This document shows positions 1 to 12,812 of a DNA stretch of 64,000 nucleotides, piece after piece. This DNA comes from Datnioides undecimradiatus (Eukaryota > Chordata > Actinopteri > Lobotiformes > Datnioididae). The stretch lies in NCBI GenBank assembly GCA_008933995.1, contig WARS01000063.1:2004833-2068832 (forward strand), written 5' to 3'. Under the pieces are notes generated by a model. It made no database searches and was not told the DNA's origin. It was given only the letters and a program-made list of their open reading frames with translations. The position numbers were made by a program, and so were the translations under genes. Each line of letters opens with the position of its first letter. The first letter of the stretch is position 1.

Positions 1-539
1 GATTGCTTTGTGCTTGGTAATTTGCAGAAGACAAATTACAATTCAACCCGGTATCTTCAATCTGCATAACACAACTTTCAGTTTGTGCAGAGTGCATCCT
101 CCTAACTCTGATCTTGTATCCAGGTGAAGGTAACAACAATAGTCCATCTCAATAACTTCTGTGGAGAGCAGATCATTAAAATAATGTTAATAATGTTAAA
201 ATGTTCATTCATGTCAGGTATGTGATGTAAGGTAAATATGTTATCTTACATATATTAAACAAGTCAAAGTTGACTTTCAGTTTCACACGGAACACTAGCA
301 GTGCTCTCCTGGATGAAAGCCCTGTGTTAGTTGGACCTATTCACCCCAGTTCCTCCAAGTGCAATCTTTCTTGAATGCTATGCACCTGCTCTCCACACAA
401 GCTAATAGGAAGGACTCGTGTAGTTCCTTCACATCAGAAGAGATTTGGCTGTACTATCACATACTAACAGCTAGCTCCTTGCGACACATTGCTATTATTT
501 GAGTCATGTTACAGCAGATCCTCTCTTTTGTCTCTGCAG

Positions 540-697
540 CGCTTCACAGAGAAACATGTGTCTGCTCAGACCACTTCGTATTTATTCTCCTCCTCTTAAG
601 GACTGCTTTCACTATTGTAATGGTTGCTCTGCTGCTGCTAGTGGTGGTACTGCTTCATTGTGGAAAACTCCAGAGTAACAAGCTCACAAATAAGTGA
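540..697 (+). CDS. FcRL-a: last exon (membrane + short tail), gene enters from the left
   Basis: This is the 3' terminal coding exon of a plus-strand Fc-receptor-like gene whose Ig exons lie before the window. It starts after a ctctgcag acceptor in phase 1 and stops at TGA 695-697. It encodes about 52 residues: a short stalk beginning ALHRET, an arginine (LLRT) at the outer edge of the membrane, a hydrophobic segment of about 22 residues, and a short tail of about 12 residues with no tyrosine. It is clearly homologous to the terminal exon of FcRL-f at 38094-38308 (shared LHRET, LLRT and LHCGK). The missing tyrosine motif means no inhibitory signalling of its own, so pairing with an adaptor through the arginine is possible but not shown. 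Partial. Confidence 0.75.
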
Positions 698-1320
698 CGG
701 ACACGAGATATACTGCGGTACTGATGTATTTACATCGTGTTGATTTTAATGGTGAACAGACTTTGACTTTCCACGAGTTTCATCAGACAAAATGGCTCAG
801 AAAGTAAACTCAGTGTTGAAGTGTTCAGTTATGCTTGTAGACGAGGTTAAAAACCAACACATCTGTTGACTTACTTGTGCTTTATAGGACTTAACACAAA
901 TGAAAGAGACACAATGACTCATTTGCAGTTGATCTGTCACCCTCTGGGATAGTTTTATGTCCCTTTGTGGTAGTTTAGTGTGTCTGTAGTCATTTTATGT
1001 CTAAGATTTTTGTCTCTTTGTAGTTTTGTGTCTATTTGCTGTATTTTTGTGTCTCTATAGTTGTTTAATGTAGTAGTTTTGCACCTCTTTGTGATCATCA
1101 AGTGTCTCTTTGCTGTATATACTCTGAACATGTAAACAATCTTTATGTGCTGACATTGGCTGATTGTTAATCTCACCAGTAAACACGCATTTTGATGGAT
1201 TGAGCTGTGAGTATGTATCTACATTAACCATGACAAAGCTTTTGCTTAATAACCAAAGCATCTCTATACCTTTCTGAGTACAGTTTGTGCTTTTTTACAG
1301 TACTTGTAAGGCAAACTATC
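698..1320. other. tail-to-tail spacer between FcRL-a and BTNL-1
   Basis: This AT-rich stretch lies between two gene ends that face each other and probably holds both 3' UTRs. From about 950 to 1090 it contains loosely repeated 'tttgtgtct' words, a degenerate low-complexity repeat that creates spurious minus-strand reading frames. No gene is seen. Confidence 0.5.
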
Positions 1321-4300
1321 TCAGTCTAGGATTTGTTTGACTACATGGCTGTTCTGGCCCTCCAAAGCCCTTTTTCCTCGAGGGTGCTGCTCTTCCTCTA
1401 CCTCGTTTTCCATCAGAGTCTTGAGTCGCAGATTTTGTCCCTGCATGCACAGAGAAAGGGAATTAATATTAAAAGTTTAAGCATTTATATAGTGTACAGA
1501 CAGCCTAAACAGCACTTACATGCCCTTTCATTTAAAGTGAAGCAATGTGGAGGTGACCTAAACTTGCAGTCATAGTAATGGCGGTCAGGGAGTGACTCCA
1601 CTTGTTGCAAGTGTATGTTATGTTATGTTATGTTTCCTTTGGAGTTCATGGCCTTAATTTCTAATTTCATGTCTTCAGTAGAGCATGATGTTCATGTGCT
1701 GTTCTGGAAACGTGTATCCTTGGCAGCCCCACCACTGTGTACAAATATGGTCTCTTCTCACCCCTTCACACCAAGATGACGATAGCCAAAATTGCCAAAC
1801 TTGAGGTTTAAGATCAGTGACTTCTATAATAAACTCTGTGCTTTGAATCCTATGACTTTTTCATGTTTCACAAACACTTACTGATTTTTTATGTCTCCAT
1901 TTCCAACAAGAAAAGGCACACAAAATGAAAATGACCAGAGCAATGACACAAATGACGATCCAAACAGTCGAAGTTGGACAGACCTTGAAGAAATCAGCTG
2001 AAACGAGAAAACGGAGAACAAGGTGTTCAAATGGATACAGAGAGATTATATTAAAATAATTATATATCATATTTTATTTGTGTTTGGAGGCAGTAGAAGC
2101 TTAGCTGGTCCAGCCAAAGTCAGTCTAATGCTCGGCCAGATAACAGTCCAGTTTCTTATACGCTTACAAACCATAATGTACTTACTGCTAAGTTTGTCAG
2201 TAGTTCACTTTCCTTACTTTAAACAACAATACTAGTGATCGGGAGGACACCGGTTAACAACTGTTACAGCACTTCATCAGTTTACCTTACCAGGAATGTG
2301 TATACAGTTAAAAGGAAAATGTCTTCTTCCTGATGCCGTCCATGTTTGTTTATTTACAGTTTTATCCTGCCTGGATCCACTGCCAGTGCTACTTTTATGT
2401 CACACCCCAAAGGGAGCAACTGTTCGAGGCACCATCTCCAGTAAATGCTTTCCTTTTAGCACTGTCATCATGACAGACTTCACATTTTAGCCCCATGACT
2501 GGTAAATTAGCAAAAATCTAAATGTTGTCTGCAGTCAGCAGAGTGTCAGTGGGCTCAGTCTGTATACACTTTGAATTTTTATCAACTGAGCACTGACCAA
2601 AATGATACTGGGCACAACCGGAAAGATCTACAACCCACAAGATAAATATGTGACATAGTACTGAGCAGTGAGGACATATAAACAGACTAGAGTACACAGA
2701 GAACATGACAGTGATGATCATTGATGTCTGTGAACATGGTGTCACTCACTGCACTAAGACAAATGAGAAAATGTGAATGACGAAAGCATTTTGTTGACTG
2801 ATTTGTTAATCTAGGATTGACTTTAACAGAAGTCCTGAAACAATCTTAACGAACTTGTAACAAATGCATCAACCTTCCTTAAAGAACTGAACAGGATTCA
2901 CCACTTTTCAGAAGATGGGAGGAGGAAACAAAAGACAATTCGAAAGAAGTGTTGGCTCCAACAGAACAGAATCAATAGCCTTCAAAGACACCGAGAGCTC
3001 TGAAAAGCTCTACAGGTAAAGATAAGCTTGTTGTAAAGTGCTGTTAAACTGTGACACAGATGTACGGGATATGTCTGAATGGTTGGGGGTAGGGCGGCAT
3101 ATTCATGTGGTTCCAGTCTAGTTTGCTAATCATTCAGTATTTTTACCTGCAATGTGGATCTCTGTCTCTCTGGTCTGGTTGATGTTCTTCTGGTGGACTC
3201 TACAGGTGAAGTTGCTGCTGGGTCTCTTCTCCACAGTCACTCTGCTGCTGACAGTATAGAGGTCACCAGGACCTTTGAGCATCTCTGTAGGTCCAGCAGG
3301 GAGCAGGTTTCCCTCAGCGTCCAGCCAAACCACCTCAGGCTCTGGATACCAGCCTTCAGATTTACACTGAAGAACCAGTCCATCGCTGGTTCTGTCAATG
3401 CTGATGATGAAAGGTGAAGTAACAGCTCCTGAACAGATGAGAAAGTATTAAGAAACATAACTGATATACTACAAGTTACAGATGCACATTTACAGACCTG
3501 CACATTGAAAAAACTATTGAGGCTAATTTGCAAATCCTGCATGTCAGTTATCATTTTTCTGTTATCTTATTCATGCAAATGTGTAACAGCACTTTATTTC
3601 TTTAGTCATCCTCCTCATCTTGCTCAGTTGCAGTCCCCCCATCAGTGTGTCAGAAGTAATTCACAGTTGTGTAATTCCACACCAACTTACCAACAAGAAG
3701 CTCCACAGAAGATTCACCCAGACCTGGAACGAAGCATCTGTACCTTCCCTCATCAGAGAGCTTCACTTTGGAGATTTTCAGTGAAATGTCTCCGAGCTTC
3801 AGTTTGTTGATGAACAGCGATGTTCTTCCTCTGTAGGACGGATGTTGTTTGTGCTCCAGTTCCTCTCTGTCACGCCACACATGAACAAATCTTGGGTGCA
3901 AACCATGTCTTGTCCACTCTACTGTCATGTCTGAGGCTTTGGTGGCAGGTTCCAGGCGGCATGGTATAACGATGTCCTCGCCAATTTTTCCTACGACTGG
4001 CTGAGATGCACCAACAACCTGGGATTGACCTGAGAAGGAAATGAGAAAGAAGCGTGCCGGGGTTCAACTGAAAACTTTTCCACGGATCTCAGTGGTTGAG
4101 TTAATAATGAGTGGCCATAGAAACGGACGGAAGTGCAACAAAAGGTGAGTAGATAACAATAAAATGTGCTGAGACGGAAAACTGTTCAAATTTGCATGTG
4201 AAGTCAGCAGTTGAAGTTAGATATCTGTCAGTTTCCTGGCAAAGTTGATCCACAAACACTGGCTCATTTCCTGACAAAAGTGTGAATTCATTAGACATAA

Positions 4301-4439
4301 AACTGAAATTACTTTAACCTTTAACCTTCATTCATTCATTAAACTGTTGTTTGTATTGTACATACAGACATTTACCTTCAGAGTCTGGTGCTTGGAGAAG
4401 GACCAATGAAATAAACATGAGCTTTAAAACATGGTCCAT
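1321..4439 (-). CDS. BTNL-1: butyrophilin-like IgV-IgC membrane protein with a short tail
   Basis: Exons in transcript order are 4439-4376 (signal peptide, MDHVLKLMFISLVLL...), 4029-3691 (IgV), 3428-3147 (IgC), 1997-1882 (membrane) and 1440-1321 (tail). They join in frame to 306 residues. The IgV has the MOG/butyrophilin pattern: IPC first cysteine, VEWTR, PRFVHVWRD, SDEGRYRC. The IgC carries the family hallmark CKSEGWYPEPEVVWLD and ends TCRVHQK. The membrane exon reads VWIVICVIALVIFIL followed by a basic stop-transfer. The tail is only 39 residues (GQNLRLKTLMENEVEEE...), against about 160-205 residues in the neighbouring paralogues, so it is probably truncated. There is no B30.2 domain. The family is cell-surface and related to B7/butyrophilin; ligands are unknown. 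A BTN2A/BTNL2-like label would be arbitrary. Confidence 0.82.
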
Positions 4440-6260
4440 CTTTCACACACATCCTTCACCTGTGAATATGAATGTTATCACACAAATATGAACAAAATAT
4501 TGCAAAATATAAAAAAAATTAAGCTTCTCTTAGGTTATTAAACATTCAGACCTTGAGAGAAAAAAGTAAGTGGGTCCATAAAATGAGCTTAAACCATGGT
4601 TTCAAACAGGAAATCCAATGTTCACAGTGTTAATCTGTTAAAAAATAAAGCCTACCCTAAATGAGCAGTGTCTTGGCTGTACAGTCAGTTAATCTGCCAT
4701 GCGTCTAAAGTTGCTCTGTTAAAACAGTGGGTACAAGTTTCATTTTTGGATTATAATGTAAACTATAAACAATACATGCATAGTTAAAAGGATAAGAGCC
4801 AACTCACTGCGTCCAGTGTCTCCTTCACAAGGGGCTGTGGCTTCAAACAGTGATGAACACCAACAATTCACAGTTCAGTAACAAACAGAATATAGCAAAG
4901 TGGCCACTGTTACAGGTTTAAATCAGTTATTTGATATTAACGACCACACGTCTAGTCCGGACAGTCGTTCAGCTCAGATGAATACTGCCTCATGTTACAT
5001 TTCCATATGATCTATCTCTAATCATTCTGGAGCCAGCCTGTTTAAATATTCAAAAGAACCCAGCATAATGCAAACACTGAATCAAAGCATTCATTTAAGC
5101 CGTAGACAATCATCAACAATATAACACTGTAGTGACCTGCCTTATAAATATTAAATTACTGTGAACAAGCCCACGGGTAAAATAAACAGAAAAACGCACA
5201 GTCGTCAGTAATTTCAGACACTTACTGATTCATTTGCAACCATTTCATCATGGACATTACTGCGTTCAGGTAATGTAAAGACAACCAAACATGTTTAGCT
5301 CTAATTGTTACAGATGAGGAAGCTGTACAGAGGAGAATATGAGGGCCTCTCTATCCCCGTACAGAGTAACCACAGCATCCCTATGTAGAGATGAGATACA
5401 TGCTTGTTTGTGACGTTTATGCTTTGTATGATGTGGTTTTTAGTTACATTTATGATGATATAACTGTGTATTATAGTGTTTCCTTTTTATGTACCAACAT
5501 TTTTTGTCTTATGTATGAGCTTAAACTTTATTTATTTTATTTTCATAAGGCCTATAAGTAGATTTGTCATGTGCTGTGACCGCTGTCAGTTATGAGCTGA
5601 AGTTTCTGAGGGGTAAGTACACATCAAGATATTTCTCGCCATAATCATATTTACTTTCATTCCTTTTCTATTAATCTGCGTGTTAAACCCGGTGCTGAAT
5701 ACCCACAGCACCACTGCAGCTCTGTGACAACAGCTGGAGGGTGCTTTAACACAGGCCGGTCACCCTCAGAGAACCATGGTCGCGTACGTTGGTTTTGACA
5801 CAAACAGCTGCTGAGTCTTAAATAATTAAATATAGCTGAGCGTGTGGATTCATGAGTGAACACATAATCTGCTGCACGTGATGTTGTGTCCACTGCTGCC
5901 GAATAACGGAAGTTATCAAACAAATGAGTCAGTACAGTTATCAAAACCAAACTTTAATACCCTAAAATATAAAATAGACTGATGTCATCAGAGGTTTATC
6001 TACACATACACATGAACAGACACATATGTACATGTATTATATTTATACAGGATACACTTCAATCTGTAAGAAGTACTAAAAATGATCCTACATCATTCGT
6101 GGGAGTTCTCAGATGGTGATTCACAGATTAAATCTATTGCGTTTTTCAGTGATTACACAATAATCACACAAAATTTAAAGTTATGAAACACAATATTACA
6201 GTACATCAAAGCAGGAAACACAAGCAACACAAGTATAAAAACACCAAATTCAAACCACAG
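4440..6260. other. promoter side of BTNL-1 and 3' flank of BTNL-2
   Basis: BTNL-1 and BTNL-2 run in the same direction, so this holds the BTNL-1 upstream region and the BTNL-2 3' UTR. A possible acceptor (ttcacag) lies just upstream of the BTNL-1 start codon, suggesting a non-coding first exon as in the other BTNL genes. A 97-codon minus frame at 5657-5950 resembles nothing known to me and has no splice context. No gene is seen. Confidence 0.45.
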
Positions 6261-8700
6261 TCAGTTCTGATCTGACCGAAGTTCCCTCTGGATCTCCTCC
6301 AGCTGCTTCACGATTTCCTTCTTGAGGTTCTCCACCTTCTCTTTCCTCGCATTCATGTTATCAATTAAACTGTTTGTTTGGTTCTGTAGCTTCTGTGTTT
6401 GCGCTTTAAGTTCGTCATCTTCCCGTTTCCTGCTTACCAGCTCATTTTTGGCTTTTAATGCGATCTCTTTCATATCCCAGTACCCCTTAGCTCGGTCACC
6501 TTCTGCCATATTCTCCGCTGACTTCAGGTTTTTCTCGATGTCGTCCACGTGCATGTTTTCCATTTGACGTTCAAGTTTTTCTCTCTGGTTTTGCAGTTCT
6601 TTTTCATGTTCTGTCAGTTTACTCACTACATGTTCTAGGTCTTTCTGTTCATCCTCTTTGTTCTGTAACCTTTGATCAAGTTCTGCCTTTTTCCTCTCCA
6701 AGTCCTCCATTTTGTTTCTTTCTGCCATGAGCTGCTCTGTCTCTGTCTTTTCAGCTTCAGCCTCAGGATCCGTCTCATTCTCTGTATATAAAGAAACGTT
6801 TTTACTTCACTTTGGACAGGACACCAGTGAATACTTGAAGTTAAATATTTCATCCTCTATGTTCACGTTTTGGCATTAGACCTTAATTTTTCAATGAAAT
6901 GAACCCTTAACACCATTTTTCAATGACGTAAAAACACGAGTTGCAAAGATGGAACTAGTGACATCTTGTGTTTGACTGTTTACATCACAGTTAAAGAGCT
7001 GCACTAACCTTTGGCTTGGTTTTGTCTCCATGCAACAAAGGCTGCTGCAGAAATAAATAAAATAAAAATGAGCAAAGTACCAACAACGATGCAGGTACGG
7101 AGAGCAGGCGAACTCGTGGCCTCGAAGCAATTGTCTGAAATGATAAAACACAAAAGAAAAAGTTATGATATTAAAAGTAACGCAGCTTTTTTTTTTTAAT
7201 GCATATTAAGAGAAAAAAAGACCTGCAATGTGGATCTCTGTCTCTCTGGTCTGGTTGATGTTCTTCTGGTGGACTCTACAGGTGAAGCTGCTGCTGGGTC
7301 TCTTCACCACAGTCACTCTGCTGCTGACAGTATAGAGGTCACCAGGACCTCTGGTTGTCTCTGTAGGTCCAGCAGGGAGCAGGTTTCCCTCACCGTCCAG
7401 CCAAACCACCTCAGGCTCTGGATACCAGCCTTCAGATTTACACTGAAGAACCAGTCCATCGCTGGTTTTTAGGTTCACTTCAGCGATGACCGGTGAAGAC
7501 ACAGAACCTAATGATGGGAAAGACAAAAAAAAGTCTTCAGGCAAACTGTACCACACAGACGTGTCAACAAATAAACATGGAGATGCAAATTAAAGTTGCT
7601 GATGAATCAGGTTAAAAATGAATGTTTCTGCAAAGCTAACTGAGTTTCCAGTCGATGACACCACATTAAAATCTACTGTGCCCAAATCAGACACACTCAC
7701 TTGTGCAGTGCTGCAACAGAACGACGCTGCCACAACTCATTCATAACTAAAGCACATGTGAGTGAGTTACGACATCAACTCGTGCATTAAGTAAAAAAGC
7801 AAGCATTCCACCTTAAATGCTGCAGTGGTAGCTGCACAGTGATATTTAATATCACAACTTAACTGTATACATGTATATCATGGGTGCATTCGGATACCTA
7901 AATAAACAACACCACACCTCTAAATGTACATAAATGTTTGTTTTATGATGAAATCTGAAAAGGATGCATTGATTATTAGACCTGATTCAACAGCAGCAGC
8001 AGCATGAAGCTTCACAATTAATGTGCAACAAATGCGTTTTCAAACTCCATGTCTGCCACAACAAAATGTATTTTTCTCTGCTGTGATGATGGTCGCAGCA
8101 GTGGAGCCACTAAAGATGTAAAATTATGGAGGTGCATTAGAAACATGCATTAGAAATGTACCGTCACTCACCAACAACAAGCTCCACAGTAGATTGTCTA
8201 CTTTCTGAGGGAAAGAGGCATCTGTATTTTCCATTGTCAGAGTGCGTCACTGCAGACAGATGCAGTGAAAGGTCTCCGTGCTTCAGTTGGTCAGCGGACA
8301 CTGATGTCCGTCCTTTGTAAGATGGGTTTTGGTTAACCAAAATGTTTTGACCTGCATGCCATACATGGACAAATCTGGGTGTCAGTTCTGGTCTTGCCCA
8401 CTCCAGACTCTTGGACACTGCATCCACGGCAGGTTCCAGATGGCACGGCAAGATAACATCTCCACCCACTAACGCCACTATTGTTCGAGATGGTCCAACC
8501 TGCTCAGACTGGCCTGAAAAGAAACAGAACCTTAAATCCTGCAATTGGAACTAATTTATGTAGATGTTTTCAGTGCGTGTGTTTAAATTACCTCTAAAAG
8601 AGAGTGACAGCAGCAGCAGGACCACAATGCGCTTGAAAACCAAAGCACTGAAGGGACTGAGCGTGGTTTTAAGGAAGGGTCCATCATTTAGGCAAAGCAT
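6261..8700 (-). CDS. BTNL-2: butyrophilin-like IgV-IgC-TM-coiled coil
   Basis: Exons are 8700-8592 (signal, MLCLNDGPFLK... with LLLLSLSF core), 8513-8172 (IgV), 7507-7223 (IgC), 7134-7009 (membrane) and 6781-6261 (coiled coil), giving 460 residues in frame. The IgV shows LPCHLEP, LEWARPELTPRFVHVW and SDNGKYRC. The IgC shows LQCKSEGWYPEPEVVWLDGEG and FTCRVHQK. The membrane segment is CIVVGTLLIFILFISAAAFVAW. The cytoplasmic exon is about 173 residues of charged heptad sequence (MEDLERKKAELDQRL, LKKEIVKQLEEIQREL), a strong coiled coil in place of B30.2. A non-coding first exon probably ends at 9709 (caacag/gtacgt), with the acceptor ctccag just before the ATG. All key Ig cysteines are present. 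Confidence 0.87.
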
Positions 8701-10679
8701 CCTGGAGTTCTGGAGAAATACAAAAAGGTGTTTAAATGTTAAATCCCCGAAAGAGAGGTCAAACGTGCTTCGGCTATTCGACAATTATTGTATTAGCCAT
8801 AGCTTTAGTTAGCTAGTTAGCTCCTGAGATATACTGATTAACTTTCAAGAAGAAACAATAAATCTTTTCTCGACTCAAAATCATCACATGCACAGAGGCA
8901 CAAACATAAAGCCATATGAATATTAGTCTACATGAGTTTGGAGATTTGAAATAACGGAGAACGTTGTTCGCACAATAAATGCCTGACCTCAGCCGTGCCA
9001 CGAGTCGTGGAGCATGATTCAACACACATAATGCAGCCATTGTTCCAGTACTTGATGGCAGCCATTTGCAGTATCTCTATCAGAGAGTCAATTTGTCTTT
9101 GGCAAATGAATTCGAAATAAGTGAGGCTCATGTTTCATAACTCTATCAGTTAGGGACACATTCAAAATCACCAGACAAAGGGAAGCAGTGCTCCGAGATT
9201 CAGACACACCAACACTGTCCTCCTGCTTTCAGAAAAGCCAGATCCAAAGTAAATAAACTACATTCAAATGGAAATGTTAAATTTTATATTGATATTATTT
9301 ATGTTATTATTATATTTACATTGATCAACTGAAGAAAAATGTATGCTGCAAACTGTGAGAACCAGTTTCATGTAAATTGTAATAGCAAATGACAAAAGAG
9401 TAGTAGACTAACTTTTAAAGTTACACGGTCTCACAGTAACTCACAGAAACAGATCCTTTAGAGATTACAAGTTTAAAGTTTATTTGCGAAGTAAGCAACA
9501 TTACGATTACGCCTTTAAAAGATATCTACTTTGCAGCGGCTGGTAATAAAGAAACCTAGAGCAGGTTATAAATACCCGACTTAATAACATATGAAACAAG
9601 TAAAAAACAGGAAATATAACCTGTAAAGAGCTAAATGTACTCTGAGGCAGACAGCTGTCAGGATCACTGCTGCTTTTATGTTGACAAAGAACGGCAGAGG
9701 GCACGTACCTGTTGTATCTCTGAGTCCGTTTGTAGACTATAACTTGTACAACCCAAAGTGTACTTTGATTTACGATCGTTGCTCTGGAGGCGTTGCTGCT
9801 TGCTAAGCCTGAATGTGTTTGCTTTAAGGCTCCGTCACTGCCACCTAAGACGAATTATGCTGTTAACTGTAACCGTAAATATTAGATAAATGATTTTATT
9901 CTATTTTATTGTGTTGTATTTTATTTTATTTCATTTTCACTTTACAGCATTTTTCATTCTTTCAAACGCACCAAGCGAAGCAGCGCTCCCAGTTTCGTTG
10001 TATGCTCTGTTATACAATGACAATAAAGGCTTTCTATTTTATTTCTTTTATTCTAAATATTAAGATGTTGAAATCATGGTTAAAGCACAGTCACTTCATT
10101 TCCAGCTGAATTTACAGGAAGGCGTATTCACTCATTAGTTTAGTGCTGTACTGTACATGGCTATTTGTACAGTTATCAACAAGTTTTACATAGGCTGTGT
10201 AATTTTACTGCTGAAGTAGCAGCAACTAAAAAATCATTTGCTGCTTTAATGCACGAATCTGTATTTACAGTTTCTTTCAAACACAAAGTCATGTGTTTAT
10301 TATCAAAGAAATTAGGGAAATCATAACAATACAACAAAATATTAAAAAAGAAAGCAAGACAACTGTGGAAAATAATAATGATCGACATAACTATGGAAAT
10401 ATTACACACCTAAATCCAAATCCTCCCTTGTAAACATATTTTCAGAACCAGTTAGCTACATTATTTGATATAACTCTAATTGAATTTTAAGTAATGTAAT
10501 GTAACGTATGTAATTTTACATCTTGTCTTGAAAATCAACAAACTACCCAACAGCATAATGCACAGCGATAAGTCATGATTCCGTCATGAACAAATAGGAG
10601 GTCTAAGAATGAAAACCTTCAGTTTCAGGTAGCAGAAAGTAAAAACATGCAGTCATGAAAGGAAAAGCTCATTTTCTGC
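8701..10679. other. BTNL-2 upstream region and BTNL-3 3' flank
   Basis: It contains a likely untranslated first exon of BTNL-2 on the minus strand, with a donor at 9709/9708 (caacag/gtacgt), and a retroelement-like tail around 9946-10060. The rest is AT-rich and without recognisable genes. Several 65-77 codon frames are incidental. Confidence 0.5.
9946..10060 (+). mobile_element. truncated non-LTR retrotransposon tail
   Basis: The sequence around 10013-10050 (caatgacaataaaggc followed by repeated ttttatt words) has the layout of a LINE/SINE 3' end: an AATAAA-like signal followed by a short simple repeat. It is severely 5' truncated and has no coding capacity. The family cannot be named without a repeat-library search. 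Confidence 0.45.
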
Positions 10680-11938
10680 CTACTCTCTGTGAAGGTGCGC
10701 TTTATCATCTTCACTCTCCAATTCCTGCAGGTGCAACTGAATCAGTGAGAGGTCATTCTCTAGTTTCCTCTTCCTCTTCCTCTTCCCTTCTGTTACTGTT
10801 GCCATGACACCCTCTGTTTTCTGCAGCAGTTTCTCCGTGTTCAGTTGCTGCTTCTCCAGTTCTTCCTTTCGTTTCTCCAGTTTCCCCTGGGTTTCCAGCA
10901 GGATCTGTTTGTCTCTCAGGTATCTGTCTATTTTGTCAGTTGCCTTTTCTCTCTCACTCTCTGTTATTTCCTTCTCCACTACATTAATCTTCCCCTGATG
11001 TTCCTGCATCTCTCTCTCTATTTCGCCTACGAGCAGCTTGAACTGCTGTCTTTGGTTTCCCAGGTCATTCTTCATTTCCAACAGTGCAGACAAAACTACC
11101 AGCAGTCTGTCCCATTCTTGTGTCACCTGGGATTGTTTCCAGAGCTGAACCTCTTTTTCATCTGTACCCTTCCTTTTTGAATCCTTCCTTGCTGAGGAAA
11201 AACACAATACATAACAAGACACATAAAAATTCATGGTAAAATGAAATATTACACATTCAAATAATAAACAGTTTACCTGCTACTGAAGAACAGTATTTAA
11301 CAAAATGCTTTCTCTGTCAAAACAATTCAAAATAAGCTTAAATATAGATCATTTTAATATGAACATTGATATTCCCATAAGAACTACATTTAGTGGAAGA
11401 AATATACATAATAATATGAAAAACAAATTGAGTACTCACAACATTTCTGGATGATGACGACAACTGCAATTGTCACAAGGCCACAAACAAGTCCACTGAC
11501 GAAGCAAGCAGTGATACAAGATGGAGGCATGGCCGTGTCTGCGTCTGAAACAATAAAACCAACAAAAGGACATTCAGAAACATTATTTGGACAGTAACTA
11601 CCATACAGCAATGCCACGTAAAGAATATACACATCTTAGCAGCAGTTATCAGTTTGAATGAATATCTGTTAATTGGGCATCAGCTACAATGAACTTTGGT
11701 GCAAACAGACTCTGTCTGTGTTGTTCCTCTATATCCCCACATTGTCTGTCATCAATAAACAGACACAACTGTATACGATCCTCCCTTTATATAAAGAAGG
11801 CTTTTATTTTCTGAGATAATTCACAGGATGGCGGTGGCGGTTTTTTTCTATGGGGACTAACAGCAATATTGAGAATGATTTGATGTTTGTTTGCAACTTA
11901 CAGTCTGGGAGGGATGAGTCATTACTTAGGCAAAGCAT
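10680..11938 (-). CDS. BTNL-3: butyrophilin-like gene lacking both Ig exons (stub or pseudogene)
   Basis: The recognisable parts are a start exon at 11938 (MLCLSNDSS..., homologous to the BTNL-2 leader, with conserved sequence just before the ATG), a membrane exon 11544-11440 (CFVSGLVCGLVTIAVVVII) and a coiled-coil exon 11191-10680 (170 codons including the stop; LEKRKEELEKQQLNTEKLL; a basic KRKRKRK run). No IgV or IgC exon lies between 11545 and 11901, where every other BTNL gene has them. If the GTAAGT at 11901 is used as donor (exon 11938-11902), the three exons still join in frame to 217 residues with a membrane segment and coiled coil but no ectodomain. Alternatively the leader reads through (SFSILLLV) into a stop near 11804 and the locus is a pseudogene. 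Deletion of the Ig exons is the simplest reading. Confidence 0.6.
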
Positions 11939-12295
11939 CCTGCAATTCTGTGGAAATAATGCAAAATTATGAAGTGCTGATTGACCAAAATTAAAACTCA
12001 CAGCTACCTGCAGTTATACGTGCCTTCATACGGTTTGTTTGATATGAAGCTCAGTATTATTCTAAATCTCATGTTGGATAAGCAGAAGCTTGTGGCTAAC
12101 AAAGCTTCACTATTGATGACTGATGTGTTAATAATAAAAATGTATGATTATTTAACAAAATACTGTATTTTGTAAGTAAGCAGCACAGGGGACTGTAAAA
12201 AATACACTTAGGAAGGAATTTACAGCATGTAACATACACACCAATAAATAAAACAGACCTGAAGCGTTTAAAGATGCAGTAACTGAGCCAGAACA

Positions 12296-12552
12296 CGCTG
12301 TGAGATATAGCACTTTACATACTGTCCATCCATTCATTGCACACTGCACATCAGACACTCTTGTAAATATAGTTTTCTATTATATTTTTACCATTGTGGT
12401 TTTTTTATTGATTGCATTTCTCTGTTTTTATTCTATTTTACACTTTATATACGTCGGCATCAGGGTGGACAGCAAAGAAAGAATTTCATTGCACAGAGAA
12501 ACTTGCTTTTTTTGTTGCACCTGACAATAAACATCTTGACTCTTGACTCTTG
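12296..12552 (+). mobile_element. LINE 3' end remnant
   Basis: The segment ends in tgacaataaacatcttg followed by the short repeat tgactct-tgactct-tga. It is preceded by an AT-rich stretch with 'gaatttcattgcacagagaa', a layout typical of fish LINE 3' UTRs. It lies in the head-to-head spacer between BTNL-3 and FcRL-b, just where FcRL signal exons would be expected. It carries no coding sequence. Confidence 0.55.
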
Positions 12553-12812
12553 AATAGCATACAGCAGTTTGTAACACTGCTGCAGAGAAGCTTTTATCAA
12601 CCAGTTTGCTATTGCTCCACAATCGATGCAGTCCTTATAATGAACTGAGCTCTTAGACGCCACAAACATTTATTTAATTTACACAGTTTTCATTTTCTTT
12701 TTACTTTGTAAAAGTTGATTTCTTCACAAATGTAGATTGACCTAACTCCAATAACTAAAATTCTGCATATGTAAAACCCACCTCTTACTTTCATCCCTTT
12801 TGTCTGTTACAG

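Noticed and set aside
2518-2745. Cysteine-rich minus frame in BTNL-1
   Set aside because: It lies in the intron between the IgC and membrane exons, has no usable splice sites in phase and has no counterpart in other BTNL genes.
3154-3417. Plus-strand frames antisense to IgC exons (also 7230, 28450, 41424, 49853)
   Set aside because: They are mirror frames of a highly conserved minus-strand exon. Their similarity to one another only reflects that exon.
5657-5950. 97-codon minus frame between BTNL-1 and BTNL-2
   Set aside because: No signal peptide, Ig or other motif and no promoter or splice context.
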